From assembly GCF_900115295.1 (NCBI RefSeq), contig NZ_FOVZ01000001.1:1178001-1242000 (forward strand): 64,000 nucleotides of DNA, given 5' to 3'. A program made the position numbers and the translations under genes. Positions within the stretch are counted from its first letter, which is position 1. Each line of letters opens with the position of its first letter. Of this stretch, positions 43,668-52,187 are shown piece by piece. The notes beneath the pieces are model-generated. The model saw only the letters and a program-made list of their open reading frames with translations. It made no database searches and had not been told where the DNA came from. The stretch comes from Sphingomonas sp. OK281 (GTDB taxonomy: Bacteria > Pseudomonadota > Alphaproteobacteria > Sphingomonadales > Sphingomonadaceae).

Positions 43668-45824
43668 CTAGAACCGGACGTCCCAGCCGAGCGTGAAATT
43701 GCGCCCGCGCCCGGAGAAGAAGTGCGCGTTGTCGGTCGGCCGCACCGTGTCGCTGTAATAATCGATGTAGAAATGGTCGAAGATGTTCTGCGCGCTCAGC
43801 GTCAGCGCGCCGACGGGCAACGCGTACCGTATCGAGGCGTCGGTGATATTGTAGCCGCTGAAGTCGTTTGCGGCGGGCAGCCCGGCATATTTGCGCGCGA
43901 GGTAGAATTGCTGCTGCACGCGGGCGGACACCTTGCCGCGGACATAGCTCGCCGCGAGGTTCAGGCGATCGGGCGAGATATTCGCGCCGTCCAGATCGAT
44001 ATCGACCTTGCCGTCGTCGTTCGAGTCGGTGCGGCCGACGAGATGCGCGAACCCGGTCGACAGAGTCAGCCCCGGCAGCGGCGTTCGCGCCTCCAGATTG
44101 ACCTCGATGCCCTGGATCTCGACGCGCTGGCGTTGCGCTTCGTAGGCGCCGCCGACGAACACCAGCACCTGCCCGCGCGTGCTCGTCGACCAGAAATAGG
44201 TCGCGCTCGCGTTCATCGGCCCGCGCTTCACCTCGACGCCGAGTTCGCGGTTGTTCGACACGATCGGCGCGATGTCGACATAGCTGTCGAGGTCGACCCC
44301 GTCGCGGTTGATCGCGCGCGAGATGCGGCCGACATCGGGCACGGTAAACCCTTGCGCATAGCTGCCATAGGCGCGGATGCCGGGGATCGGCTCGACGATG
44401 ACGCCGCCATTGAACAACGCCTTGCTGAAGCTCGGGCTGCCGCCCGCAACCGCATGGCTGCCGTACGAGGCGAGCGTGGTGTAGTCGTCGATGACGATCT
44501 TCACATTCTCGTAGCGCGCGCCGCCAGCGATCCGCACGACCTTGTCGAACAGCGCGAGGTTGACCTGCCCGAACGGCGCGAGGCTGCGGAAGTCGGCGGG
44601 TGGCACCCAGACGCGGTCGGTCGCGATCAGGCGCTGCTCGGTGCGATCGTACAGCGCGTCGAAGCCCAGCGTCGCGGTCAGCGCCTCGAAGCCGGGAATG
44701 CCGCGTTCGTAACTGAACTTGCCGCCATATTTGCGCGAGCGGTTCTGCGACTGGTCGAACAGCGTGCCGACCGGTGCGAGCCGCACGTCCTGGAACGTCG
44801 CGATCGGCGCCACCTCGCCGCCAAACGTATCGCGCGAGCGGTTGAAGAAGACCTGGGTCACGAGGTTGCCGCCCCACAGATCGGGATCGGTCAGCGACAG
44901 GGCGATGCTCTCGGTGCGGTTCTCGGCCGGATCGCCCGGCGGCGTTCCGCGCACCGACGTGGTCGGCAGGTTCGTGCGGAAATTACCGTTACTGGCGATG
45001 TAGTTACCACCGCCCCTCAGCTCGAACCGGTTGGCGATCAGGTCGATCCGCGCGGTATCGGTGAGCGCATAACCGGCGCGTGCGAACACCGACCAACTGC
45101 GGGAGTCCTGCGTTTCGCCTTGGGTCAGGTCGGTGCCAACGCGGTTGCCGTGCCCGTCGTAGAACGCACCGCGCTTGTCGTACGCACCCCCCGCCATCAC
45201 GTCGAAGCGCCCCGATTTCCACGCGAGCAGCCCTGCGACCTTGCCGCCCTTGCCGTCGCCGCTGAAGCCGGTGTCGGTCGTCCCCTGCACCAGCGCGCGG
45301 CCCGAAAGACCTTCGGCACGCGGCGGCTGCACGGTTACCTGGTTGACGATCCCGCCGGTGCCGCCGATCCCCTGCAACGCGTTCGAGCCGTAGATCAGTT
45401 CGACCCGGTCGATGAAGAACGGATCGATCGTGAACCCGTCGCGCGATCCATCGCGCAGCGGCGTCGACTGCGGGATACCGTTGATCGCATAGAGCGGCGA
45501 GCGCCCGCGCAACGTCTCGCCCGCGCCCGACAGCTTCTGCCGCGTCGGGGAGAAGGACGGGGTCAGGTTCGACACCGCATCGACCACGGACCCGCCAATC
45601 GCGACCTGCTGGTCAAGCGCGGCGCGGTCGATCACGTCGATCGTCAGCGGCAGCGCGTTGGGCGGCAGGATGCTGCGCGTCGCACTGACGACGATATCTG
45701 CGGGAACGTCCGACGATCTACCGTCTGAATCATCCGCCGCCGAGGTCAGCATAGCCTGGGCGCAGACCGGCACCGAAGTACCGATGGCCGGTAACGCCAG
45801 GATAGTGAAAAGCCCAAACCGCAT
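43668..45824 (-). CDS. TonB-dependent siderophore-type receptor 5
   Basis: 718 residues. Signal peptide to CAQA; TonB-box-like DIVVSATR; plug motifs TLRGRSPLYAINGIPQ and VELIYGSNALQGIGGTGGIVN; barrel with GSYAQGFTVPDVGR, typical of siderophore receptors, ending in FTLGWDVRF. Length and motifs fit a hydroxamate- or catecholate-type receptor. GGGGGG precedes the ATG. Iron control is supported by the site at 45870-45884 and by the PepSY partner downstream. The exact siderophore is unknown. Confidence 0.88.
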   Translation of the reverse strand: MRFGLFTILALPAIGTSVPVCAQAMLTSAADDSDGRSSDVPADIVVSATRSILPPNALPLTIDVIDRAALDQQVAIGGSVVDAVSNLTPSFSPTRQKLSGAGETLRGRSPLYAINGIPQSTPLRDGSRDGFTIDPFFIDRVELIYGSNALQGIGGTGGIVNQVTVQPPRAEGLSGRALVQGTTDTGFSGDGKGGKVAGLLAWKSGRFDVMAGGAYDKRGAFYDGHGNRVGTDLTQGETQDSRSWSVFARAGYALTDTARIDLIANRFELRGGGNYIASNGNFRTNLPTTSVRGTPPGDPAENRTESIALSLTDPDLWGGNLVTQVFFNRSRDTFGGEVAPIATFQDVRLAPVGTLFDQSQNRSRKYGGKFSYERGIPGFEALTATLGFDALYDRTEQRLIATDRVWVPPADFRSLAPFGQVNLALFDKVVRIAGGARYENVKIVIDDYTTLASYGSHAVAGGSPSFSKALFNGGVIVEPIPGIRAYGSYAQGFTVPDVGRISRAINRDGVDLDSYVDIAPIVSNNRELGVEVKRGPMNASATYFWSTSTRGQVLVFVGGAYEAQRQRVEIQGIEVNLEARTPLPGLTLSTGFAHLVGRTDSNDDGKVDIDLDGANISPDRLNLAASYVRGKVSARVQQQFYLARKYAGLPAANDFSGYNITDASIRYALPVGALTLSAQNIFDHFYIDYYSDTVRPTDNAHFFSGRGRNFTLGWDVRF

Positions 45825-45869
45825 AATGCCCCCCGAATAGGGACGCCCCTACGCGTGCCATCGCGCTAA

Positions 45870-45884
45870 TGCAAATCGTTCGCA
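45870..45884. promoter_or_regulatory. Fur-box-like site upstream of receptor 5
   Basis: TGCAAAT-C-GTTCGCA, a 7-1-7 imperfect dyad (five of seven positions pair), 46 bases upstream of the receptor start. It matches the TGC-rich Fur sites of alphaproteobacteria and fits an iron-uptake operon. Confidence 0.55.
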
Positions 45885-46219
45885 TGAAAGCGACGGCCTG
45901 GTGACCCGACCCGCTGCGAACGTCGTCATGATGTAGGGCCTCGTGGATCGACGTTCGCTGCGGTCGATAGGCTTCCTGACTTCGGCAATTTGCTCGGATG
46001 CAGCTTTTAGTCGCATGTCCGCGGCAACATACTTGTCCAGTCAACAGGTGATGATCGGACCGCTTCACAAGCCACGCGGAGAGCTCAACCGACCATCTCT
46101 CCTTACGTAGGCTCGACCACGAGGAGTGACGGGTCGTCCAACACCAGCAAATCCCGTTCTTGCTGCAACCGCATAGCACGTAATCCGGGAGACGACTGCG
46201 CCCCCCGGATCGTGGGCGA
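45885..46219. other. Intergenic stretch, no supported gene
   Basis: Beyond the receptor promoter I see no convincing gene. Frames present are short and rich in Cys, Arg and His, typical of non-coding G+C-rich DNA. Confidence 0.4.
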
Positions 46220-46738
46220 TTACGCCATGGCGACCTTGGTTCGCGTCGAGGTATGGCCGCCGGAGCGATACAGCATATCGGCGGCATCTTCCGGGGTCAC
46301 CCCGGCGGCGCTGGTATCGACGGACACGAACACGCCACCCTTGTTGATGCGGCCCTCGTAATAGCTGGCATCGACCCGGCTGACACCGTGGTCGGTCATC
46401 ACTTTCTCAAGACCTCCCACGGCACCACCAAGCGCCGCGCCCGTAATCGCGGCGGCGGGAATCGCGGCGGATGCGATCGCACCCGCGGCGACCAAGGGGC
46501 CGACACCAGGGATGGCAAGCGCCGCAATACCGAGCAGGGTCCCGATGCCCGCGCCGGCCGCAACCTTGCCGGCGAATTCCTGCGTGTCGCCGTTACCGTC
46601 GGTAGTCGTGTTCTTGCCATCGTGCTGAGCGATCACCGAAATGGCGCGGTCTTCGACGCCGGCAGCGCGAAGTTCCGCAACCGCGCGTTCTGCGTCGGCA
46701 TGATTATCGAATACGGCGGATATGAGGTTCGTGCTCAT
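46220..46738 (-). CDS. General stress protein 17M-like glycine-zipper protein
   Basis: 172 residues. The N-terminal ~45 residues (ISAVFDNHADAERAVAELRAAGV...ISVIAQH) form the general-stress-protein-17M-like fold. A hydrophobic Gly/Ala-rich centre (AGAGIGTLLGIAALAIPGVGPLVAAGAIASA) may be a glycine-zipper membrane segment. The C-terminus (GGVFVSVDTS...MLYRSGG) is a second small alpha/beta unit. AGGA lies before the ATG. Such proteins are induced by osmotic or general stress; the molecular function is not established. Confidence 0.78.
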   Translation of the reverse strand: MSTNLISAVFDNHADAERAVAELRAAGVEDRAISVIAQHDGKNTTTDGNGDTQEFAGKVAAGAGIGTLLGIAALAIPGVGPLVAAGAIASAAIPAAAITGAALGGAVGGLEKVMTDHGVSRVDASYYEGRINKGGVFVSVDTSAAGVTPEDAADMLYRSGGHTSTRTKVAMA

Positions 46739-46815
46739 CGTGATTCCTGTCGTTGGCTCGGTTGCAGATGCTCCTAGAAGCCGTGCGGACAGATGATCGT
46801 TCCAGATATTGAAGG

Positions 46816-47085
46816 TTACCGCTGCGGTAACCGTGAATAGAGCCACGCAGTCAGGCTTCGTCGCGGCGACTCGATCGCCGACGCTAGGGTCGGGAATGCC
46901 AAATTCCACATCGGCACGCTCAACGCGATCTCGTCGGCGCCCCAACGCTGCCGCTGCCGCTCGGCGAGCGAACTGCCGTAGATGCCCGCGGATCTGGCGG
47001 TGGTCACATCGGCGTCGAACATCGGCAGGTCGTTCGCTTGAACGTCGAGGGGTTCGACCTCCTGCCCCAGGTTTACCTCGTACAA
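46816..47085 (-). pseudogene. Remnant of an FMN-dependent NADH-azoreductase
   Basis: About 90 codons resemble the middle of AzoR-type flavodoxin-fold reductases: a DLPMFDADVTTARSAG segment (DLPEFD...AKYA in the family) and ADEIALSVPMWNLAFP, the conserved VPMWNFGIP flavin loop. The first strand with the phosphate-binding loop and the C-terminal half are missing, and the sequence after FPTLASA drifts away. Normal members are about 200 residues. It lies between the stress gene and the HD-domain gene in a 393-base interval that holds nothing else clear. Confidence 0.6.
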
Positions 47086-47131
47086 CGGCGCGATATCAGT
47101 CTGCGCTACCTCGCCCGCGGATTGGTGATCG

Positions 47132-47794
47132 CTATTCGCGATACGGGCCGCCGGCGATCACATCGACCCAGGACGGGACCTTGTAGCCGGGCACGAGCCG
47201 CTCGCCGAAGTCGCGGATGAAGTTCTCGTAGGTAGTCTCCGGCTTCGTCTGGGCGATGTGCAGTGCGCACGCGGCGAACTGGCGCTTCATGTCGAGGCGC
47301 GGGACCGCCGCGACGACCGCCTCGATGTCGGCCTGATCGAGTGTCGCATAGTCGGCGGTGCCGAAATCGACACCGATGCCGCGGGACGACAGCGCGACTT
47401 CGGTTTCCTTGAACAGGCTGATCGAATGCGTGGTGTGGAGCGCTATACCGTCCCAGACGAGCTGCGCACGCCGATCGTCGAAACCCTGTTCGCGGACGAA
47501 GGCGGCAGCGATACCGGCGCCGTTCACCTCGAAGCGGTGAGGACCGTCGCCGTGCGGCGCCAGGCCAATGTCGTGGAGCAGCGTTGCGACGGCGACGATC
47601 TCGGCATCGAAGGAGTCGCCGCGCACCACGGCGATCTTGGTCGCGAAGATCCACGACCGCGTGACGTGGTTGAACAGCGAATGACTCATGTGGTCGCGCG
47701 CAAAGTCGAAGGCGCGCAGGATAATCGGGGTCTCGGGCAAGGTCGGAAACAGGGCGCGCAGATCGGGATAGGACAGCGGGTTGGGTGCGGACAT
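47132..47794 (-). CDS. HD-domain protein (cyanamide hydratase-like)
   Basis: 220 residues. The HD metal site is visible as NHVTRSW for the first His, LLHDIG for the His-Asp pair and HGDGPHRFEVNG and HTTHS for later ligands. This pattern is close to cyanamide hydratase-type HD hydrolases. The start at 47794 (MSAPNPLSYPD) is preferred to an upstream in-frame ATG by length. It lies downstream of the hydrolase in the same direction but beyond a strong hairpin. Substrate uncertain. Confidence 0.8.
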   Translation of the reverse strand: MSAPNPLSYPDLRALFPTLPETPIILRAFDFARDHMSHSLFNHVTRSWIFATKIAVVRGDSFDAEIVAVATLLHDIGLAPHGDGPHRFEVNGAGIAAAFVREQGFDDRRAQLVWDGIALHTTHSISLFKETEVALSSRGIGVDFGTADYATLDQADIEAVVAAVPRLDMKRQFAACALHIAQTKPETTYENFIRDFGERLVPGYKVPSWVDVIAGGPYRE

Positions 47795-47851
47795 GACGGG
47801 GCTCCCAGGCGCGCGGCTTGGCGGCGCCATGCGTTTCGGTTGGTGGCCGTT

Positions 47852-47879
47852 GGCGGGCGGAGCGCTCGCTCCGCCCGCC
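47852..47879. terminator. 13-base perfect stem hairpin
   Basis: GGCGGGCGGAGCG and its exact complement flank two bases, immediately after the stop of the minus-strand hydrolase. It is a likely terminator of that gene. Confidence 0.6.
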
Positions 47880-47887
47880 CGGAGCCT

Positions 47888-48865
47888 TCAGGCGCGGATG
47901 AAGGCGAGGATGTCCGGGTTGATCACGTCGGCATGGGTCGTCGCCATGCCGTGTGGGAAGCCCGGGTAGCTCTTCAGCGTGCCGTGCTTCAGCAGCTTGA
48001 CGGCAGACTGGCTGGTCGTCGCGAACGGCGCGACCTGATCGTCCTCGCCGTGCATCAGCAGCACGGGCTGATCGATCAATCCGAGGTCAGCAGTGAAGTC
48101 GGTGTCGGCGAAGGCGGCGATGCAGTCGTATTGTGCCTTGATGTCGCCGGCCATCGCCTGACGGTACCAGTTGTCCGACACGCCGGTCAGGATCTTGGTG
48201 CCGGGACGGTTGAAGCCGTAAAACGGCCCGCTCGAGAAATCGCGATAGAATTGCGCGCGGTTGCCGGCGACGCTGGCGCGGATGCCGTCGAATACCTCGG
48301 GTGGAACGCCGTTGGGATTGTTGGCGGCGCGGGCCAGCCGCGGCGGGATCGCACCGATCAGCACGCCCTTGGCGACCCTACCCTTGCCGCCGTAGCGCGC
48401 CATGTAGCGGATGACCTCGCCGCCGCCCGTCGAGTGACCGATGTGGACCGCGTTCTGGAGACCGAGGTGCATCGTCACGGCCGCGACGTCGGCCGCGTAG
48501 GTGTCCATGTCGTTGCCCTTCGACGCCGGGCTCGACCGGCCGTGGCCGCGGCGGTCGTGCGCGACGACGCGGTAGCCCTTGTCGGCAAAGTACATCATCT
48601 GGTTGTCCCAGTCGTCGCCGCTCAGCGGCCAGCCATGGTGAAAGACGATCGGCTGGCCGGCGCCCCACTCCTTGTAGAAGATCTCGGTGCCGTCCTTGAC
48701 TGTGATGGTGCTCATGATCTGCTCTCCTGGAGTGCGGTTTGCCCCGGCGGCAGCGAAAGCCGGCGCGGCGAGGGTAAGTCCGGCAACGACGGCGGCACCG
48801 ACGAGGACTTCGCGGCGCGAGCCACCTGTCGCAGCGACAGGGTCCGGGCTAAGTAAAGTTGGCAT
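47888..48865 (-). CDS. Alpha/beta hydrolase (non-haem chloroperoxidase-like), Tat-exported form
   Basis: 325 residues from 48865, with a Tat-type leader SRREVLVGAAVVAGLTLAAPAFA, or 275 residues from an internal ATG at 48715. The core is a chloroperoxidase/esterase-like hydrolase: VFHHGWPLSG, DRRGHGRSS, nucleophile GHSTGGGE, acid in LLMHGEDDQVAP and His in YPGFPHGM. Both starts have good ribosome-binding sites (GAGGA; AGGAGAG), so exported and cytoplasmic forms may both be made. It diverges from a GlxA-type regulator. Confidence 0.85.
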   Translation of the reverse strand: MPTLLSPDPVAATGGSRREVLVGAAVVAGLTLAAPAFAAAGANRTPGEQIMSTITVKDGTEIFYKEWGAGQPIVFHHGWPLSGDDWDNQMMYFADKGYRVVAHDRRGHGRSSPASKGNDMDTYAADVAAVTMHLGLQNAVHIGHSTGGGEVIRYMARYGGKGRVAKGVLIGAIPPRLARAANNPNGVPPEVFDGIRASVAGNRAQFYRDFSSGPFYGFNRPGTKILTGVSDNWYRQAMAGDIKAQYDCIAAFADTDFTADLGLIDQPVLLMHGEDDQVAPFATTSQSAVKLLKHGTLKSYPGFPHGMATTHADVINPDILAFIRA

Positions 48866-48912
48866 AATAGTTCCTCGCGGTAACTTCGGCGTCTCGCCGC
48901 CGGATGTGTGAT

Positions 48913-48934
48913 ACCGTAACGGATCCGGAACGGT
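48913..48934. promoter_or_regulatory. Imperfect palindrome centred on CGGATCCG
   Basis: ACCGT and ACGGT arms flank a perfect CGGATCCG core, 18 of 22 positions symmetric, in the divergent gap between the hydrolase and its GlxA-type regulator. It is a good operator candidate. Confidence 0.45.
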
Positions 48935-48973
48935 GATCGGCCGAACCGACAAACCACAAGGTCAAAGTGACAA

Positions 48974-50005
48974 ATGGCGCAGCCACCTGCCCCCGTGGAG
49001 ATCGGCATCGTCCTACGCCCCAGGATGATGCTGGGCATCGTTCACGGACTGACCGATCTGTTCCGGATCACCGATGACCTCAGTCGCGTCCGGCTCGGCT
49101 CGGACGCGCCGGTGCTGCGGATCACCCATTATTCCGATACCGGCGCCCGTGGCATCGTGAGAACCTTCGATTCTCTGCCTGATGGCGCGGCGCCGGGAGC
49201 CGGTCCGAGCATCGTCATCATCCCGCCGTGCGAAACCGCCGCGCTGGGCATCGAGACCAGCAGCAGATGGGCCGACTGGCTGACCGCGCGCCATGCGGAA
49301 GGGGTCGTCCTCGGGTCGATCTGCGGCGGCACGTTCCTGCTCGCGCAGACCGGATTGCTCGACGGCCGCCGCGCCACCACGCACATGCTGTGCGCGCCCG
49401 AGCTGGCAACCATGTTCCCCGCCGTGAACGTCGACATCGATGCGCTCCTAACGGAAGAAGACGACCTGATCACGGTCGGAGGCGTCATGGCGTGGACCGA
49501 TCTCGCGCTTGTCATCGTCCGGAGATTACTCGGGGCGGCAGCGATGATGGCAACCGCGCGCTTCATGATGATCGACCCGCCAGGTCGCGAGCAGCGCTTC
49601 TACAAGACTTTCGCCCCAGAGATGAACCACGGCGACGGCGCGGTCCTGAGAGCCCAACAGCACTTGCATGCACACGGTCCTAGTGGTTGCACCATTGCCA
49701 GCATGTCCGAACAGTCCGGCCTGGAAAGGCGGACCTTCATCCGCCGTTTCCACGCAGCCACTGGCTTGCGCCCCAACGAGTACCATCAAAGACTCCGCAT
49801 CGAGCAGGCGCGCGAACTCCTTGAAACGACGACCGATGCGATTTCCAAAGTCGCTTGGGATGTTGGTTACATCGATCCGGTGTCCTTTCGCCAGCTGTTC
49901 GCCAAGCTCACGGGGCTCAGCCCGAGCGACTATCGCAAACGGTTCGGCCACGTTGTTCGGGCTGATGACCGCATCTTCCCGCCGAGGTCTCTGCAACCCG
50001 CATAA
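48974..50005 (+). CDS. GlxA-type AraC-family regulator (DJ-1/PfpI domain + HTH)
   Basis: 343 residues. Residues ~10-190 form a DJ-1/PfpI-like sensor domain with GVVLGSICGGTFLLAQTGLL carrying the nucleophile-elbow Cys. Residues ~240-330 are the AraC double HTH: MSEQSGLERRTFIRRFHAATGLRPNEY and ISKVAWDVGYIDPVSFRQLFAKLTGLSPSDYR. It faces the hydrolase gene across 108 bases and is its probable regulator. The sensed compound is unknown. Confidence 0.88.
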   Translation: MAQPPAPVEIGIVLRPRMMLGIVHGLTDLFRITDDLSRVRLGSDAPVLRITHYSDTGARGIVRTFDSLPDGAAPGAGPSIVIIPPCETAALGIETSSRWADWLTARHAEGVVLGSICGGTFLLAQTGLLDGRRATTHMLCAPELATMFPAVNVDIDALLTEEDDLITVGGVMAWTDLALVIVRRLLGAAAMMATARFMMIDPPGREQRFYKTFAPEMNHGDGAVLRAQQHLHAHGPSGCTIASMSEQSGLERRTFIRRFHAATGLRPNEYHQRLRIEQARELLETTTDAISKVAWDVGYIDPVSFRQLFAKLTGLSPSDYRKRFGHVVRADDRIFPPRSLQPA

Positions 50006-50082
50006 TAGTCACAACTCGTGGCGCAAAGCAGCACTCTCCGGGAGCAAACGGTCGGGTTTGGGCCAGCGCTGCGTCAAGCTGA

Positions 50083-50099
50083 CCGATCCTCGGGATCGG
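50083..50099. terminator. Short hairpin between convergent genes
   Basis: CCGATCC and GGATCGG pair around TCG between the GlxA-type gene and the convergent DUF1203 gene. It is short but well placed. Confidence 0.35.
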
Positions 50100-50140
50100 C
50101 TAAAGCACAGTGCCTGAAAAACGATCCCGGACCGGGAAGG

Positions 50141-50608
50141 TCAGGCCCGGATGATACGAGCGGCATAGCATCCTCGTCTTGCGTAATGCGCATGCAAGTA
50201 TGCGACACCGGGATCGCCGAAGAAACGTTCGATCAGCGGCACAAGATCTTCACCGTCCGACAGATCGGCATCCAGCATCTCCCCGTCCTCGCTAAAGGCC
50301 CGCAGCGAGATCGGTCGAATGCGGATCACCTCGGGAATGGTATCGATCACGTCCAGCGCGACCTTTGCACCCTCGCGGACGAAGATGGCGTGCCGCGACC
50401 GATACGGGGTGTCGGCGGGCTGATGCTCATAGTTGAGCAGGATGGCACAGTCCCCGATGTCCATATCACGGACCTCGATGCGGTCGGGAAAGCCGGGTTT
50501 TGCATCCACGACATACCGCTTTGCGCCGGCAGCCGCCAAGTCGGCGTCCGGCAGTTCGTAGAGATGGCTGAACTGGCGTGGATCTATTCCTAGTACGCGA
50601 AACGACAT
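50141..50608 (-). CDS. DUF1203 family protein
   Basis: 155 residues, soluble, the typical length of the family. Recognised by the FRVLGIDPRQF start, the CRD/GYPDR-like PGFPDRIEVRDMDIGD segment, LNYEHQPADTPYRSRHAIFVREGA and the VAYLHAHYARRGCYAARI ending. The function of the family is unknown; the folded core includes a His-rich segment near the C-terminus. It stands alone with about 100 bases before the MFS operon. Confidence 0.75.
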   Translation of the reverse strand: MSFRVLGIDPRQFSHLYELPDADLAAAGAKRYVVDAKPGFPDRIEVRDMDIGDCAILLNYEHQPADTPYRSRHAIFVREGAKVALDVIDTIPEVIRIRPISLRAFSEDGEMLDADLSDGEDLVPLIERFFGDPGVAYLHAHYARRGCYAARIIRA

Positions 50609-50705
50609 GGCGAACTCCTACGGTGCGGCCGCTATCATGGCACGATCCACGAACCGCGATGTCCCGTTCATTGCTCTCAAAAACGACATGCCCGTTCCCC
50701 GATGG

Positions 50706-51905
50706 TCAATCGGGGAAATCGAGTGCGGTTTGAATTGTACTGCCAGGATCGTCATGGCCGCGACTTCGAACGGGCTTCAGTGCGGTTATCCCGGCAACCG
50801 CTAGCAGCAGCAACGCTGCCCACGGCAATGCGCCCGCGCCAGACCCGTCGAGCAGATAACCGCCGAGAACTGCGCCGCCGGCGATCGCCAGGTTCCAGAC
50901 GGTGACGATCATGGCCTGCGCTATGTCCGCTGCCGCACCCGCTGCCCGTGCGGAGGCGGTCTGCAACACGGTAGCCGCGCCACCGAAGCCCAGCCCCCAG
51001 GCTACAGCCGCCGCGTAGACGCCGATAGGACCCACGGAAGCCGCTAGCAGCATCGCGGCGCTGGCGAACAGTCCGATGCCGATGCCGGTGAGCAGGCGGA
51101 GATGGCGGTCGACCAGCATGCCCGTCAGCACAATGCTGACCAGTCCGGCCACCCCGAAGGCGAGCAATACGCGATCGATCTGCGCAGGCATGCCGGCCCG
51201 TGCCAGCACCGGTGCGATGTATGTGTAGAGGACGTTGTGCGCGAGGACGAAGGCAAGCGTCAGAAGCAACACCGGGCGCACGCCGGGTAGCACGAAGACG
51301 CGTCCCAGCGAGGGTCGGTCTACGGCATACTCGCCCGGAAAATCCGGCAGTCGCAGCGCCATCCAGCCTGCCAGCACTACGGCAATCGCGCTCAGCAGCA
51401 CGAACGCCGTACGCCACCCCGCCAGATTGCCGAGCATCGTTCCGGCGGGGATGCCAATACACAATGCCAGCGGCGTGCCGGCCATCGCCACCGCCATGGC
51501 GCGTCCGGCCATGCGGTCGGGCGCCATGCGGAGAGCGTAACCAGCCAGCAGCGCCCATAGCAAACCCGCCGACACCCCGCCTACAAAGCGTGCGACGAGC
51601 GACACGACGAAGCTGTGCGTCATCGCCGTCAGCAGGTTGGCGACCGCGAACCCGGCGATCGCACCGATCAGCAGCGGGCGTCGCCGCCATTGTCGGGTCG
51701 CGGCGGTCAGCGGTATCGCGGCGAGCAGCGACCCTAGCGCGAAAACACTGACCCACTGTCCGGCCAATGCCTCGCTTACGCCGAAGCTGCGACCGATCTG
51801 AGGCAGCAGGCCGGCAGGAAGCGCCTCGGTCAGGATGGTGACGAACCCCGCCGCTGCCAAGGCAACCAGTCCTGACAGTGGCAGTCGGTCGGATGCGGAT
51901 GTCAT
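50706..51905 (-). CDS. MFS transporter (DHA1 sugar-efflux/AraJ-like)
   Basis: 399 residues with twelve predicted membrane helices. The first helices read LVALAAAGFVTILTEALPAGLLPQI, where TE.LPAGLLP is typical of the AraJ/SotB-like drug and sugar exporters. The loop motif QWRRRPLLIG follows helix 2. The ATG at 51905 overlaps the stop of a 58-codon upstream gene. A LysR gene diverges from the operon, which suggests inducible export of a small toxic compound. Confidence 0.87.
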   Translation of the reverse strand: MTSASDRLPLSGLVALAAAGFVTILTEALPAGLLPQIGRSFGVSEALAGQWVSVFALGSLLAAIPLTAATRQWRRRPLLIGAIAGFAVANLLTAMTHSFVVSLVARFVGGVSAGLLWALLAGYALRMAPDRMAGRAMAVAMAGTPLALCIGIPAGTMLGNLAGWRTAFVLLSAIAVVLAGWMALRLPDFPGEYAVDRPSLGRVFVLPGVRPVLLLTLAFVLAHNVLYTYIAPVLARAGMPAQIDRVLLAFGVAGLVSIVLTGMLVDRHLRLLTGIGIGLFASAAMLLAASVGPIGVYAAAVAWGLGFGGAATVLQTASARAAGAAADIAQAMIVTVWNLAIAGGAVLGGYLLDGSGAGALPWAALLLLAVAGITALKPVRSRGHDDPGSTIQTALDFPD

Positions 51906-52078
51906 ACGGCGACCGGCGGCAGCATTACGTCGCCGCTCGATACGGCGTTCAATTGCTCGAACTTGTCGCAGAAGACAGGCCCCGAGAAAAACAGGTCGAC
52001 ATCGCCGGGGTCTGAAATGGCCTCGACGTTGACGATGAACGTCGGCGGCATCGGTGAATGTGTAAATATGGCGGCCAT
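51902..52078 (-). CDS. 58-residue protein coupled to the MFS gene
   Basis: The protein begins MAAIFTHSPMPPTFIVNVEA and ends NAVSSGDVMLPPVAV. GGAG stands six bases before the ATG, and the stop shares four bases (ATGA) with the MFS start, so ribosomes would pass from one to the other. It has no membrane segment and a balanced composition unlike the Arg-rich shadow frames around it. It is first in the operon controlled by the divergent LysR gene. I do not recognise the family; a leader peptide or small accessory protein are both possible. Confidence 0.55.
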   Translation of the reverse strand: MAAIFTHSPMPPTFIVNVEAISDPGDVDLFFSGPVFCDKFEQLNAVSSGDVMLPPVAV

Positions 52079-52146
52079 GTCGCGCTCCTGCTCGTGCCTG
52101 GAGCGCTGGAACTAGAGCAGTGTCGGACAAAGAAAACCCAGCCGCT

Positions 52147-52165
52147 GTTCCGATGACTGCGGAAC
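52147..52165. promoter_or_regulatory. LysR-type operator GTTCCG-N7-CGGAAC
   Basis: A perfect six-base dyad with seven-base spacer, followed by an overlapping GGAA-N5-TTCC repeat at 52161-52173. It lies between the divergent MFS operon and LysR gene, 22 bases before the latter, as expected for an autoregulatory LysR site. Confidence 0.6.
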
Positions 52166-52187
52166 ATCATTCCGTTATACCGGCGCT

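Noticed and set aside
46031..46200. A short minus-strand frame reading MRLQQERDLLVLDDPS near 46170
   Set aside because: About 23 codons with no supporting ribosome-binding site or neighbour; taken as chance.
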